Virus record (IMG/VR): IMGVR_UViG_3300035670_000375
Span: 1-46,126 of that record
DNA length: 46,126 bases
DNA from: a virus
Reading direction: 5' to 3' (one strand)
Part shown: one piece after another, positions 39,356 to 45,345 of the stretch
Position numbering within the stretch: position 1 is the first letter of the stretch
Layout: every line of letters starts with the position of its first letter
Translations under genes and position numbers: made by a program
Notes under the pieces: model-generated
Seen by the model: only the letters and a program-made list of their open reading frames with translations
Told to the model about the DNA's origin: nothing
Database searches by the model: none

Positions 39356-39540
39356 TGCTGCCCGATACTGCCATAGAATTCCAAGTGTGTGAATATTACG
39401 ACCCAGAAACAAAAAAGATTTGGTCAGTCCAGTTGGAACAACGGCGTGTGGTCAAAGACCAATATGGTACGTCAATATATGCTACACCCTGGATAAAAGT
39501 GAATCGTATAAGAATTGATAGACCAGAAGGTATGTTATAA
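39355..39540 (+). CDS. Small unknown protein
   Basis: A 61-residue beta-type protein (MLPDTAIEFQVCEYYDPETK, WIKVNRIRIDR). The ATG overlaps the previous stop, and the stop overlaps the next ATG. Function unknown. Confidence 0.55.
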   Translation: MLPDTAIEFQVCEYYDPETKKIWSVQLEQRRVVKDQYGTSIYATPWIKVNRIRIDRPEGML

Positions 39541-39857
39541 TGCACCGTAGCGAACTTGATATTGTATTTGTCCAAAGGTTTTACGATATTCCATTGTCTG
39601 GTCTTTGTCGGTATAATGGTAAGATAGAACGATTTGAAACAGATTATGATACCGAAGAATCTACGATACATTTTTTAACTCCATTGCAAAGAGCAAAAGA
39701 GTTGTTCAATAAAAAAATGTTTGAGATTTGCGTGGGTACGCATCAAACCTATAAAGAAGGCAAACGTCACCATTATTTTTATTGGAGAAAGCCTGCGTTT
39801 TTACACGTGGCACTTTATAAACTATATTATTGGTATGCAAGGAAAAAATATGGATGA
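39540..39857 (+). CDS. Unknown protein with aromatic C-terminus
   Basis: A 105-residue protein. The first half (DIVFVQRFYDIPLSGLC, RYNGKIERFETDYD) is beta-rich and the second half Tyr/Trp/His-rich (GKRHHYFYWRKPAFLHVALY), resembling a small enzyme-inhibitor type fold. No family recognised. It overlaps the following gene by 8 bases. Confidence 0.55.
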   Translation: MHRSELDIVFVQRFYDIPLSGLCRYNGKIERFETDYDTEESTIHFLTPLQRAKELFNKKMFEICVGTHQTYKEGKRHHYFYWRKPAFLHVALYKLYYWYARKKYG

Positions 39858-40056
39858 TGAAAGCCATTTACCGGTATCTGAACAGAGTTTGGTATACCGT
39901 CTGCGAAAACGTGCCGAGATTCGGCGAAATATATCAGAGCGGAAAAGCGTCCAAGAAAATCAGCCCGACCGCATAGCCGACCTATTAGAAGAGGCTGCAA
40001 ATGAAATTGACAGGCTCAAAGAGTTTGAATGGATGTATAAGGACCTAGAAAAATGA
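39850..40056 (+). CDS. Small helical protein with conserved C-terminal motif
   Basis: A 68-residue protein. The C-terminal motif DRIADLLEEAANEIDRLK recurs widely in small phage proteins. The N-terminus is basic (LVYRLRKRAEIRRNISERK). Start chosen by an AGGA site and the short overlap; a longer frame upstream is out of keeping with neighbours. Confidence 0.6.
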   Translation: MDDESHLPVSEQSLVYRLRKRAEIRRNISERKSVQENQPDRIADLLEEAANEIDRLKEFEWMYKDLEK

Positions 40057-40253
40057 CCGAAGAGCGTGAACACATTGGCTATACTGAACGTGAAGAGGGT
40101 TATTATAAATTGTATGCACCCGAAAAAGGTTCAATAGTAACACAGGCATTTATTCTGTGCAAGTATTGTAACGGTGCAATTTACACTTGCATGGGACCAC
40201 GGTATGATGCTATTTGTTTTAAATGTTATGAAAAAGAACCGGAGTTACGATGA
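40053..40253 (+). CDS. Small zinc-ribbon protein
   Basis: A 66-residue protein with two CxxC pairs (LCKYCNG and ICFKCYE) flanking YTCMGPRYD. A zinc ribbon is likely. Coupled by ATGA at both ends. Candidate host-factor binder, not established. Confidence 0.6.
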   Translation: MTEEREHIGYTEREEGYYKLYAPEKGSIVTQAFILCKYCNGAIYTCMGPRYDAICFKCYEKEPELR

Positions 40254-40441
40254 CTCAAGAACAAAAATATGATGTTGTGCTAGATGTCCTACAGAAACAC
40301 CGAGATAAACTTTGGGACATGACAAAAGGTAATAGTGAATGGGGCATCATGGACCAGATTCGACTACGGCAAATGGAAGAATTACAAGATGCCATGGATA
40401 TTTGGGTAAAGTATAAACCAAAGAATGACGATGATGAATGA
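40250..40441 (+). CDS. Small helical protein
   Basis: A 63-residue protein (MTQEQKYDVVLDVLQKHRDK) that is entirely helical, ending in an acidic tail. Its end overlaps the next gene by 8 bases. Function unknown. Confidence 0.55.
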   Translation: MTQEQKYDVVLDVLQKHRDKLWDMTKGNSEWGIMDQIRLRQMEELQDAMDIWVKYKPKNDDDE

Positions 40442-40685
40442 ACGAATTACTGAACTAATGATAGAGGCTGGTAAAACTATGCCAGGCGACAAACACATTG
40501 ACGCTGACTTTTGTAATAAATTTGCCGAGTTGATTGTGTGGGAATGCTGTAAGATATGCGACACGATTGGTCGTGAAGCCCGCAAACAGTGGAAAGCCAA
40601 ATATCATCCACATGATGATGGGCGAAGTGATGGTGCATGGCAATGTGAAGAGCAGATTAAAGAACACTTTGGATGGAGAGACTAA
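40434..40685 (+). CDS. MNERI-family small protein
   Basis: An 83-residue member of the local paralogous family: MNERITELMIEAG at the start and KFAELIVWECC in the middle, followed by a variable part ending EHFGWRD. I use the third ATG of a cluster because the family begins there. Similar genes lie at three other places in this window. Function unknown. Confidence 0.65.
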   Translation: MNERITELMIEAGKTMPGDKHIDADFCNKFAELIVWECCKICDTIGREARKQWKAKYHPHDDGRSDGAWQCEEQIKEHFGWRD

Positions 40686-40792
40686 TGACTGAATATCAAA
40701 TGGAAATGTGGTGGGTAGGTCTATTTACGATTGGTAAAGGCCTGACTTATATACTGGCTATTGCATCAATGATAAAATATCTTTGGAGTTGA
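40685..40792 (+). CDS. Tiny membrane protein (35 residues)
   Basis: MTEYQMEMWWVGLFTIGKGL start and a hydrophobic helix (TYILAIASMIKYLW). ATG overlaps the previous stop. A single transmembrane peptide of unknown role. Confidence 0.5.
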   Translation: MTEYQMEMWWVGLFTIGKGLTYILAIASMIKYLWS

Positions 40793-40795
40793 ATA

Positions 40796-40966
40796 ATGGA
40801 CGATAAAATTACTTTTGGTTTTATGTTTTTCTTTGCATTTATTGGTGGTTTATTTGGCTATCAATTTGGTCAAAGTGAAGCAAAACAAGCTATTGAAGAG
40901 TGCCAAAAAGAATTGCCACGCAATATAAACTGCAAAGTGATTGCAGTGCCCGTAGACAAAAACTAA
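40796..40966 (+). CDS. Small membrane protein with Cys tail
   Basis: A 56-residue protein with one membrane helix (FGFMFFFAFIGGLFGYQF) and a tail ECQKELPRNINCKVIAVP. The E-C-x-K-x-L-P-R-N-x-x-C pattern is one I recognise from small proteins in several phage groups. It lies upstream of a promoter. Function unknown. Confidence 0.6.
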   Translation: MDDKITFGFMFFFAFIGGLFGYQFGQSEAKQAIEECQKELPRNINCKVIAVPVDKN

Positions 40967-41002
40967 TCCCATCCGTTGTCAAAAAGACAACAAAATCCCC
41001 AC

Positions 41003-41031
41003 TTGACAATTTCACCGAGTTCGGCTATACT
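41003..41031 (+). promoter_or_regulatory. Sigma70-like early promoter
   Basis: TTGACA at 41003-41008, 17-base spacer and TATACT at 41026-41031. AAAATCCCCA just upstream and an 18-base leader downstream are shared with the promoter near 44100. Confidence 0.8.
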
Positions 41032-41042
41032 ATGAGTGTAGA

Positions 41043-41060
41043 AGATGAATTGGAGAACGA
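41043..41060 (+). repeat. Leader repeat, copy 1 (18 bases)
   Basis: AGATGAATTGGAGAACGA, identical to a second copy at 44138-44155. It contains the GGAG ribosome site and ends 1 base before the ATG, so both genes share the same translational leader. Confidence 0.85.
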
Positions 41061-41061
41061 A

Positions 41062-41214
41062 ATGCAAGTATCAGAATTGATTGCCATATTAGAAACAATG
41101 CGTCCAGAAGCGATTGTGTCGTTTTGTACAGAAACACGTGAAATAGTTGTAGCGCCAGAAATGGTCGTTCAGGAAGTCTATGGTACACAATCTTTCGTTA
41201 CAATAGCTGAATAA
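41062..41214 (+). CDS. Small unknown protein
   Basis: A 50-residue protein (MQVSELIAILETMRPEAIVS) using the leader-repeat ribosome site. The predicted transcript starts about 24 bases upstream, so a longer in-frame start is unlikely to be used. Mixed helix/beta, function unknown. Confidence 0.6.
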   Translation: MQVSELIAILETMRPEAIVSFCTETREIVVAPEMVVQEVYGTQSFVTIAE

Positions 41215-41228
41215 TCGGGAGTTATCAA

Positions 41229-41411
41229 ATGATTAAAGTAATTACTAATAGCAATGGTTCTGGTGATTGGGTACGCATCATCGATTCGAACAATGAATTG
41301 GTCCATGATGCCCATCGAATTACACCTTTTGATTTGGTTATGATATTACAAAATCTTGGTATTCAGGCAGAATTGGTTGAAGTGAATGATGAGCAAATGG
41401 AGGAAATGTGA
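41229..41411 (+). CDS. Small unknown protein
   Basis: A 60-residue protein (MIKVITNSNGSGDWVRIIDS), beta followed by helix (FDLVMILQNLGIQAELVEV). GGGAG precedes the ATG. Its stop overlaps the next ATG. Confidence 0.55.
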   Translation: MIKVITNSNGSGDWVRIIDSNNELVHDAHRITPFDLVMILQNLGIQAELVEVNDEQMEEM

Positions 41412-41566
41412 TGAACAAAGTCTTTATTGTGGTTGATTGTACGATTGGTGAATATACCGTTCTGCGTGTATTTGCGACAAACAGCATGGCTATAGCATAC
41501 GGTGAAGCTATGGTAGCCGAAGGGTCTATCGAAGAGTTTGATGTATATGAGCGTGAGGTATACTAA
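41411..41566 (+). CDS. Small unknown protein
   Basis: A 51-residue protein (MNKVFIVVDCTIGEYTVLRV) with a beta-beta-helix-beta pattern. Both ends are coupled to neighbours by overlapping codons, which supports it as a real gene despite its length. Confidence 0.5.
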   Translation: MNKVFIVVDCTIGEYTVLRVFATNSMAIAYGEAMVAEGSIEEFDVYEREVY

Positions 41567-41622
41567 TGTTCTGGTTTATGATAACACTGGTGATTATTGT
41601 TTGGATACTGAACCGAAGATAG
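41566..41622 (+). CDS. Tiny membrane peptide (18 residues)
   Basis: MFWFMITLVIIVWILNRR: one hydrophobic helix with a basic end. Its ATG overlaps the previous stop (TAATG), and the next gene's ribosome site begins at its stop. The coupling supports translation; it could also be chance. Confidence 0.4.
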   Translation: MFWFMITLVIIVWILNRR

Positions 41623-41631
41623 GAGATTATC

Positions 41632-41826
41632 ATGGCTGAAGTGAGACTGAATACACCACTATACAAAGTAACGATGACTGAATACGAGCGTGGATATGGT
41701 CAGCGTCCTATGGGTGAACGATTCTTTGATACTGAAGTGGACGCTAAAGCATTCTGTACCGAATACAATAGCGATCCAGGCGATCCAGATTGCTTTTATC
41801 GTGCAAGCTATACAAGGGTAGCATAA
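41632..41826 (+). CDS. Small conserved protein
   Basis: A 64-residue protein (MAEVRLNTPLYKVTMTEYER) behind TAGGAG. The pattern YKVT...RFFDTEVDAKAFCTEYN is one I recognise from early genes of T4-like phages. Function unknown. Confidence 0.6.
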   Translation: MAEVRLNTPLYKVTMTEYERGYGQRPMGERFFDTEVDAKAFCTEYNSDPGDPDCFYRASYTRVA

Positions 41827-42134
41827 TGAAAACATATTATTATATTCCAAATATATTTGACGGTGAAACACCGGACATTGAAAATGCATATGAATTTCGT
41901 TCTGAGCGTGATATTCATGCGACCGACGGTGGCTATGATAGATGGGAAGTGGAATGGCTAGTTGAAGAAACGGCGAGTGATTATGTGGATAATCATGATG
42001 GTTGGGAGATTGCCAACAGATGGTGTGGTTATGAACGAACCTTTGTATTGTGGGATGAGAATAAAAATCTAGTTGGTGAATTTGATGTATTGTTAGAATA
42101 CGAACCAATATTTCGGGCAAACAGAAAAAAATGA
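41826..42134 (+). CDS. Acidic unknown protein
   Basis: A 102-residue acidic protein (MKTYYYIPNIFDGETPDIEN) with aromatic clusters (DRWEVEWLVEETASDYV, GWEIANRWCGYERTF). The ATG overlapping the previous stop is preferred to an upstream frame. It could be a DNA mimic or host-protein binder by charge, but no evidence supports either. Confidence 0.55.
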   Translation: MKTYYYIPNIFDGETPDIENAYEFRSERDIHATDGGYDRWEVEWLVEETASDYVDNHDGWEIANRWCGYERTFVLWDENKNLVGEFDVLLEYEPIFRANRKK

Positions 42135-42325
42135 GTAAAGAACAAATGTGGGAAGACCCAAGGTTCCAGCTCCTTGCTGACCTAGACCGGCTATTCAATA
42201 GTAGCAAAGTATGGGGTGGTATGGAATGGGTGTATCATCCAATTCATCCTGTCAAGTATCGGCCCATGGCTGAAAAAGTCCGAGCAGAATTGAAAAAACT
42301 TTATCAAGAATATGGAGTTGAATAA
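42131..42325 (+). CDS. Small helical protein
   Basis: A 64-residue protein (MSKEQMWEDPRFQLLADLDR), helical with a Pro-rich middle (YHPIHPVKYRP). Overlaps neighbours at both ends. Function unknown. Confidence 0.55.
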   Translation: MSKEQMWEDPRFQLLADLDRLFNSSKVWGGMEWVYHPIHPVKYRPMAEKVRAELKKLYQEYGVE

Positions 42326-42492
42326 TGGGATCTGGTAAAAAGTTTCGTATTGGCTTGATGCCGTACAATATTGTATCAATCGGTGTGTCAGTTGGACGTA
42401 AGTGCGAACACGAGTGGTCGATTCATATCGAGTTGCTGGTAGTTCGAATCTATATTGGTTTTGGTAAGGGTTATGAGGAGTTTGACCGATGA
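42325..42492 (+). CDS. Small beta-rich protein
   Basis: A 55-residue protein (MGSGKKFRIGLMPYNIVSIG) with strong beta pattern (HEWSIHIELLVVRIYIGF). ATG overlaps the previous stop and its stop overlaps the next ATG. Function unknown. Confidence 0.55.
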   Translation: MGSGKKFRIGLMPYNIVSIGVSVGRKCEHEWSIHIELLVVRIYIGFGKGYEEFDR

Positions 42493-42668
42493 ACGAACAC
42501 TTCGCAAAACAGATTGAACAAGGTGCTACAGAAATGTTTTTTTATGCTATTGAGCGTGAAGGTAACTTAACCATTCAACGGCATCGTGGTACAATTGATA
42601 CTTTTCCCAATTTAGAATATGTTCGGCACCTAACTGATGGTGTACCACTTTTTAAGGAACCACAATGA
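42489..42668 (+). CDS. Small unknown protein
   Basis: A 59-residue protein (MNEHFAKQIEQGATEMFFYA) with NLTIQRHRGTIDTFP in the centre. ATGA overlaps at both ends. Function unknown. Confidence 0.5.
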   Translation: MNEHFAKQIEQGATEMFFYAIEREGNLTIQRHRGTIDTFPNLEYVRHLTDGVPLFKEPQ

Positions 42669-42892
42669 ATGAGCGTATAAAAGAACTGGCTGAACAGGCT
42701 GGCTCCACACACAAACAGAATCTTGGTGTGTATCAATTCTATTCAGATGAATTGGAAAAGTTCGCCGAGTTGATTGTGCGAGAGTGTGCTGACTATATGT
42801 ACACGAATTATCCAAATAGTCGTTATGAAGTAAATTACATGCGTAAGCATATGGGCGACCCAGATTGGAATAAACCAATAGGAGTGAAATAA
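42665..42892 (+). CDS. MNERI-family small protein
   Basis: A 75-residue member of the local family: MNERIKELAEQAG, then EKFAELIVRECADYM in the middle and a variable C-terminus. This copy best matches the family seen in many T4-like and other phages. Function unknown. Confidence 0.7.
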   Translation: MNERIKELAEQAGSTHKQNLGVYQFYSDELEKFAELIVRECADYMYTNYPNSRYEVNYMRKHMGDPDWNKPIGVK

Positions 42893-43035
42893 TGCCTAAG
42901 TTTATTGTTGATTTATGGCTAGATGGATATGAGACTGAAGAAGAAATGGAAGTGGCATGTGAAGAGTTTATCTACGAGCAACTAAACATGACAGCCAGTT
43001 CTGTAACGATTGAGAGAATAGAGGATACAGAATGA
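42892..43035 (+). CDS. Small acidic protein
   Basis: A 47-residue protein (MPKFIVDLWLDGYETEEEME) with beta-helix-beta pattern, resembling small ferredoxin-like subunits without Cys clusters. Coupled on both sides to MN(D/E)RI-family genes. Function unknown. Confidence 0.5.
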   Translation: MPKFIVDLWLDGYETEEEMEVACEEFIYEQLNMTASSVTIERIEDTE

Positions 43036-43244
43036 ACGACCGAATCCAAGACCTAATGAATCAGACTGGCGTTCCTGTATCAATGCCCTTTGATAAATGG
43101 TGTGAAAAATTTGCTGAATTAATTGTCCAAGAAACAGTCCTAGAAGTCTGGATCCAGTTATTCAATCATGGTATAGACCTATCAGAGAATACATTATTCC
43201 TTGAAGCGATGAAAAAGACAAAAGAAAAATTTGGAGTAGAATAA
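43032..43244 (+). CDS. MNDRI-family small protein
   Basis: A 70-residue member: MNDRIQDLMNQTG, EKFAELIVQETV and a C-terminal KTKEKFGVE, the last part similar to the ends of other members. It follows another member by one gene, suggesting local duplication. Function unknown. Confidence 0.7.
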   Translation: MNDRIQDLMNQTGVPVSMPFDKWCEKFAELIVQETVLEVWIQLFNHGIDLSENTLFLEAMKKTKEKFGVE

Positions 43245-43420
43245 TGACTGTAGAACTGAGCATCAAGAGTATTAAACCCATATCCAATCCTAGTGGTATT
43301 CTGGAGTATGCTGAAGAAAATTTTCTGCAAATGCAAATACCTTATGACTTGGAACTTATCTACAAAATATCCAATGCCGTAGCACAAGAGATTATCAATC
43401 ATTATAATAAATCGGAGTAA
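43244..43420 (+). CDS. Small unknown protein
   Basis: A 58-residue protein (MTVELSIKSIKPISNPSGIL) with a helical C-terminal half (ELIYKISNAVAQEIINHY). ATG overlaps the previous stop. Function unknown. Confidence 0.5.
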   Translation: MTVELSIKSIKPISNPSGILEYAEENFLQMQIPYDLELIYKISNAVAQEIINHYNKSE

Positions 43421-43424
43421 CTCA

Positions 43425-43631
43425 ATGACATATACACTTATCGTATGGAGTCTAATTGCCATATCTCCTACAGAATGGCAGGGTCCTAATATTCGTAAAC
43501 AATACTATGAATGGCGTCCTCTCCTTACAGTAGACAATAATGGTGGTATGGATGCACAATCAAATTGTCATGCTATAGCACAAAACCTCAGTATACCCAA
43601 AGACAAGTATCGGTGTATCAGGACAAAGTGA
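43425..43631 (+). CDS. Small exported-type protein
   Basis: A 68-residue protein with a short hydrophobic N-terminus (MTYTLIVWSLIAISPTEW), possibly a signal or anchor, and two Cys (QSNCHAIA and YRCIRTK). The ending NCHAIAQNL...YRCIRTK resembles small periplasmic phage proteins in which two Cys form a disulphide. Function unknown. Confidence 0.55.
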   Translation: MTYTLIVWSLIAISPTEWQGPNIRKQYYEWRPLLTVDNNGGMDAQSNCHAIAQNLSIPKDKYRCIRTK

Positions 43632-43795
43632 TGAGCATAATTAAACACATATATTGGGCAATCCGGTACGGCTCCTGGGATTGGGGATGGGAACACTACG
43701 AAGGCAAGCCTATGTTGAGTGTGTTTCATTTTTGGTATGATGGACACTGGACAGGTTTCCATCTTTACAAGTTATGGGTATCGGTGCATTACTAA
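43631..43795 (+). CDS. Small Trp-rich protein
   Basis: A 54-residue protein rich in Trp, His and Tyr (MSIIKHIYWAIRYGSWDWGW, FHFWYDGHWTGFHLYKLW). The internal ATG overlapping the previous stop is preferred. This aromatic pattern is seen in some early T4-like proteins. Function unknown. Confidence 0.5.
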   Translation: MSIIKHIYWAIRYGSWDWGWEHYEGKPMLSVFHFWYDGHWTGFHLYKLWVSVHY

Positions 43796-43806
43796 GGATT
43801 GCTATA

Positions 43807-43932
43807 ATGACCAGAGAAGCCACATTATCAGAATGCTATCATGCACTGAGGTATAATGGCGTTGATGTAATCGGTGCCACATTCTTTGCTTTTGTGCTAT
43901 ACATGAGAAAAACAAAGATTGCCATAGTGTAA
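43807..43932 (+). CDS. Tiny protein with hydrophobic segment (41 residues)
   Basis: MTREATLSECYHALRYNGVD start, then VIGATFFAFVLYM as a possible membrane helix and a basic end. It is the last gene before a 224-base noncoding stretch. Low information. Confidence 0.45.
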   Translation: MTREATLSECYHALRYNGVDVIGATFFAFVLYMRKTKIAIV

Positions 43933-43994
43933 AATAGTGGGGGAAAGTGTCAAATTGTGTCATGCAACCGCACTACATTGGAGACCCTATTTAT

Positions 43995-44049
43995 ACGACT
44001 ACTATCCCTAGTGCTGGCGTTCGGCTCCGGAACTAGGCCTAGTAGTTGT
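43995..44049 (+). ncRNA. Long imperfect hairpin, possible structured RNA or terminator
   Basis: Outer arms ACGACTACTA/TAGTAGTTGT (10 pairs with one G-T) and inner arms CCTAGT/ACTAGG, separated by a 2x2 internal loop, close a 19-base loop. Within the loop GTTC/GAAC could form an alternative stem that competes with the inner arm. No U-tract follows. Candidate terminator, regulatory RNA or protein-binding site. Confidence 0.5.
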
Positions 44050-44096
44050 CAGACAAGCAAGCCCAGGCGCCGCAGTGAAAATCCCCAAAATAATAC

Positions 44097-44125
44097 TTGA
44101 CAAAGGTTGCCGTTCCTCTTATACT
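44097..44125 (+). promoter_or_regulatory. Sigma70-like early promoter
   Basis: TTGACA at 44097-44102, 17-base spacer and TATACT at 44120-44125. The predicted RNA start reads GTGATGAGATGA, itself a three-codon reading frame (start, Met, Arg, stop). AAAATCCCCA lies upstream as at the 41003 promoter. Confidence 0.85.
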
Positions 44126-44137
44126 GGCCTTGTGATG

Positions 44138-44155
44138 AGATGAATTGGAGAACGA
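44138..44155 (+). repeat. Leader repeat, copy 2 (18 bases)
   Basis: Identical to the copy at 41043-41060, including the GGAG site, and placed identically relative to the ATG. It implies duplication of a promoter-leader unit. Confidence 0.85.
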
Positions 44156-44156
44156 G

Positions 44157-44237
44157 ATGATTGCGATTTTGATACTGTTTGCGGTGCTGGTGGTGTGGGG
44201 TGTTCTGGCCCACGGTACTGTTACTACTCTGGGATAA
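44157..44237 (+). CDS. Tiny membrane peptide (26 residues)
   Basis: MIAILILFAVLVVWGVLAHG and a short polar tail: one membrane helix. It has a strong promoter and the leader-repeat ribosome site, so it is very probably expressed despite its size. A small membrane-acting early peptide is the natural guess. Confidence 0.6.
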   Translation: MIAILILFAVLVVWGVLAHGTVTTLG

Positions 44238-44241
44238 TCAA

Positions 44242-44334
44242 ATGGACCTGATTGAAATAATTTTCTGTATTGCGGCTATACCAGTGGGTATCCTGATTGT
44301 TGTGGACGCTATGATTGACCGAGGTGAACTATGA
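44242..44334 (+). CDS. Tiny membrane peptide (30 residues)
   Basis: MDLIEIIFCIAAIPVGILIV then a short charged end: a second single-helix peptide directly after the first. Its stop overlaps the next ATG (ATGA). Confidence 0.55.
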   Translation: MDLIEIIFCIAAIPVGILIVVDAMIDRGEL

Positions 44335-44591
44335 GAACGAAGACTCTGATTCCTGGAATGAAAAATTCCGATAATGTCCGTATCCTGTTTAGTGATTCTG
44401 GTATTGCCGTCTATATGACTGTAAAGCAGGCTATGAATGGTTTTGGTAAAGTGTCACAATGTATAGCAGTGGAGATGGCACTTCGGGCGTTGGGTAAAGC
44501 ACGATTAGACCCAGGTGTTGCTGGTGCAGCATGTGTGGGTTTGTGTGGTACCTGGGAAGGTCTGAATGTGCAAGTTGACTTTTACAAGTAA
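44331..44591 (+). CDS. Small unknown protein
   Basis: An 86-residue protein (MRTKTLIPGMKNSDNVRILF) with a helical centre (QCIAVEMALRALGKARL) and a Gly/Cys-rich end (GAACVGLCGTWEG). Soluble. Function unknown. Confidence 0.55.
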   Translation: MRTKTLIPGMKNSDNVRILFSDSGIAVYMTVKQAMNGFGKVSQCIAVEMALRALGKARLDPGVAGAACVGLCGTWEGLNVQVDFYK

Positions 44592-44600
44592 GGAATTACA

Positions 44601-44801
44601 ATGGAAATCCTATATGAGACTAAAGACTTTTTTGTATATCAAGCGGAATCCTGGGAACTGCAAGCTTTTGAGGGTGATACCTTTATAGTGGCTTCGGATG
44701 TGGATGGTGAAGTGGACGTTATTGCAGAATTTGAAACCCTGGAAGAAGCCGAGGAATGTGCATATGAATTGCAAGAGGAATTGGAAAATGATGTTTACTG
44801 A
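44601..44801 (+). CDS. Small acidic protein
   Basis: A 66-residue, strongly acidic protein (MEILYETKDFFVYQAESWEL, ending EEAEECAYELQEELE). GGAA lies before the ATG. High negative charge could suit DNA mimicry or binding of a basic host protein; not shown. Confidence 0.55.
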   Translation: MEILYETKDFFVYQAESWELQAFEGDTFIVASDVDGEVDVIAEFETLEEAEECAYELQEELENDVY

Positions 44802-44982
44802 TGCTGAACTGGCTGCGGCTTATCAAAATTACAAGGGACCGGTGGCTGTTGGAAAAATGGCAAAACCGCGCCCTAATGAAAAGACTTTCCGAAATAACAA
44901 GTATTCCGTCTTTAATCAAGGTCGTCTGGCCAGTAACTTCGGACGCGGCGGTACCTTCATTTTTACCGACAAAAAAGCTTGA
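44791..44982 (+). CDS. Small basic protein
   Basis: A 63-residue basic protein (MFTDAELAAAYQNYKGPVAV, then KPRPNEKTFRNNKYSVF). I use the ATG overlapping the previous gene's end. Its last 4 bases carry the start of the next promoter's -35. Function unknown. Confidence 0.5.
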   Translation: MFTDAELAAAYQNYKGPVAVGKMAKPRPNEKTFRNNKYSVFNQGRLASNFGRGGTFIFTDKKA

Positions 44983-45007
44983 CAAAGGTCCTGCACCTGA
45001 TTATAAT
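44979..45007 (+). promoter_or_regulatory. Sigma70-like early promoter
   Basis: TTGACA at 44979-44984, 17-base spacer and perfect TATAAT at 45002-45007. GTGATGAAA begins 7 bases past the -10. Confidence 0.85.
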
Positions 45008-45013
45008 GGTTTT

Positions 45014-45040
45014 GTGATGAAAAAGAAGGAGACTTTATAA
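45014..45040 (+). CDS. Possible 8-residue leader peptide
   Basis: A GTG at the predicted RNA start opens a frame MMKKKETL whose TAA overlaps the next ATG (TAATG). Overlap of this type usually couples translation. It also contains the AAGAAGGAG ribosome site of the downstream gene, so it may simply be that leader. Confidence 0.35.
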   Translation: MMKKKETL

Positions 45041-45204
45041 TGTATGCCGTCGGTGACAGAAAATTCAAGCGTTTGGCTGCTGCTGTAGAGTATGCCAAAA
45101 AAGAGTTCGTAAAGACTGGTGTTGTGTTAGGTATTGAGCCAGTTGTTGTGTTGAACAAGAACCCAGGTTATGTTGATTATCTTGCTAAAGGAATGACATT
45201 GTGA
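45040..45204 (+). CDS. Small unknown protein (54 residues)
   Basis: MYAVGDRKFKRLAAAVEYAK start, helix followed by beta (VVLGIEPVVVLNKN). AAGGAG lies 8 bases upstream. It overlaps the next gene by GTGA. Function unknown; the strong promoter implies high early expression. Confidence 0.6.
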   Translation: MYAVGDRKFKRLAAAVEYAKKEFVKTGVVLGIEPVVVLNKNPGYVDYLAKGMTL

Positions 45205-45335
45205 TTACCCAACGTGAAACATTGAATGCTATTTCCACTCTGCTGTACCAAGGTCGCACCACTGGTCAGATTGCATGGGCACTAGGTCTAGCACTGAGTG
45301 ATGTAAAGGCAGCCATCTCTGCATGGAAACTCTAA
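45201..45335 (+). CDS. Small helix-turn-helix protein (GTG start)
   Basis: A 44-residue protein (MITQRETLNAISTLLYQGRT) starting at a GTG that overlaps the previous stop. GQIAWALGLALSDVKAAISA has helix-turn-helix spacing, like sigma region 4 or small phage regulators. It may bind DNA as a dimer. No target known. Confidence 0.55.
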   Translation: MITQRETLNAISTLLYQGRTTGQIAWALGLALSDVKAAISAWKL

Positions 45336-45345
45336 GGAATATAAC

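Larger units (their letters stand above)
43933..44156 (+). other. Noncoding stretch with GC-rich, structured DNA
   Basis: The longest gap in the early region. It holds a G-run (GTGGGGGAAAG), a long hairpin, a GC-rich patch (GCCCAGGCGCCGCAG), a sigma70-like promoter and a leader repeat. Local base composition differs from the AT-rich genes around it. No protein-coding frame is convincing. Confidence 0.6.

Noticed and set aside
41659-42207. Minus-strand open frame of 182 codons in the early region
   Set aside because: It lies opposite three coupled + strand genes with ribosome sites; composition (His/Ser/Leu-rich) is typical of antisense.
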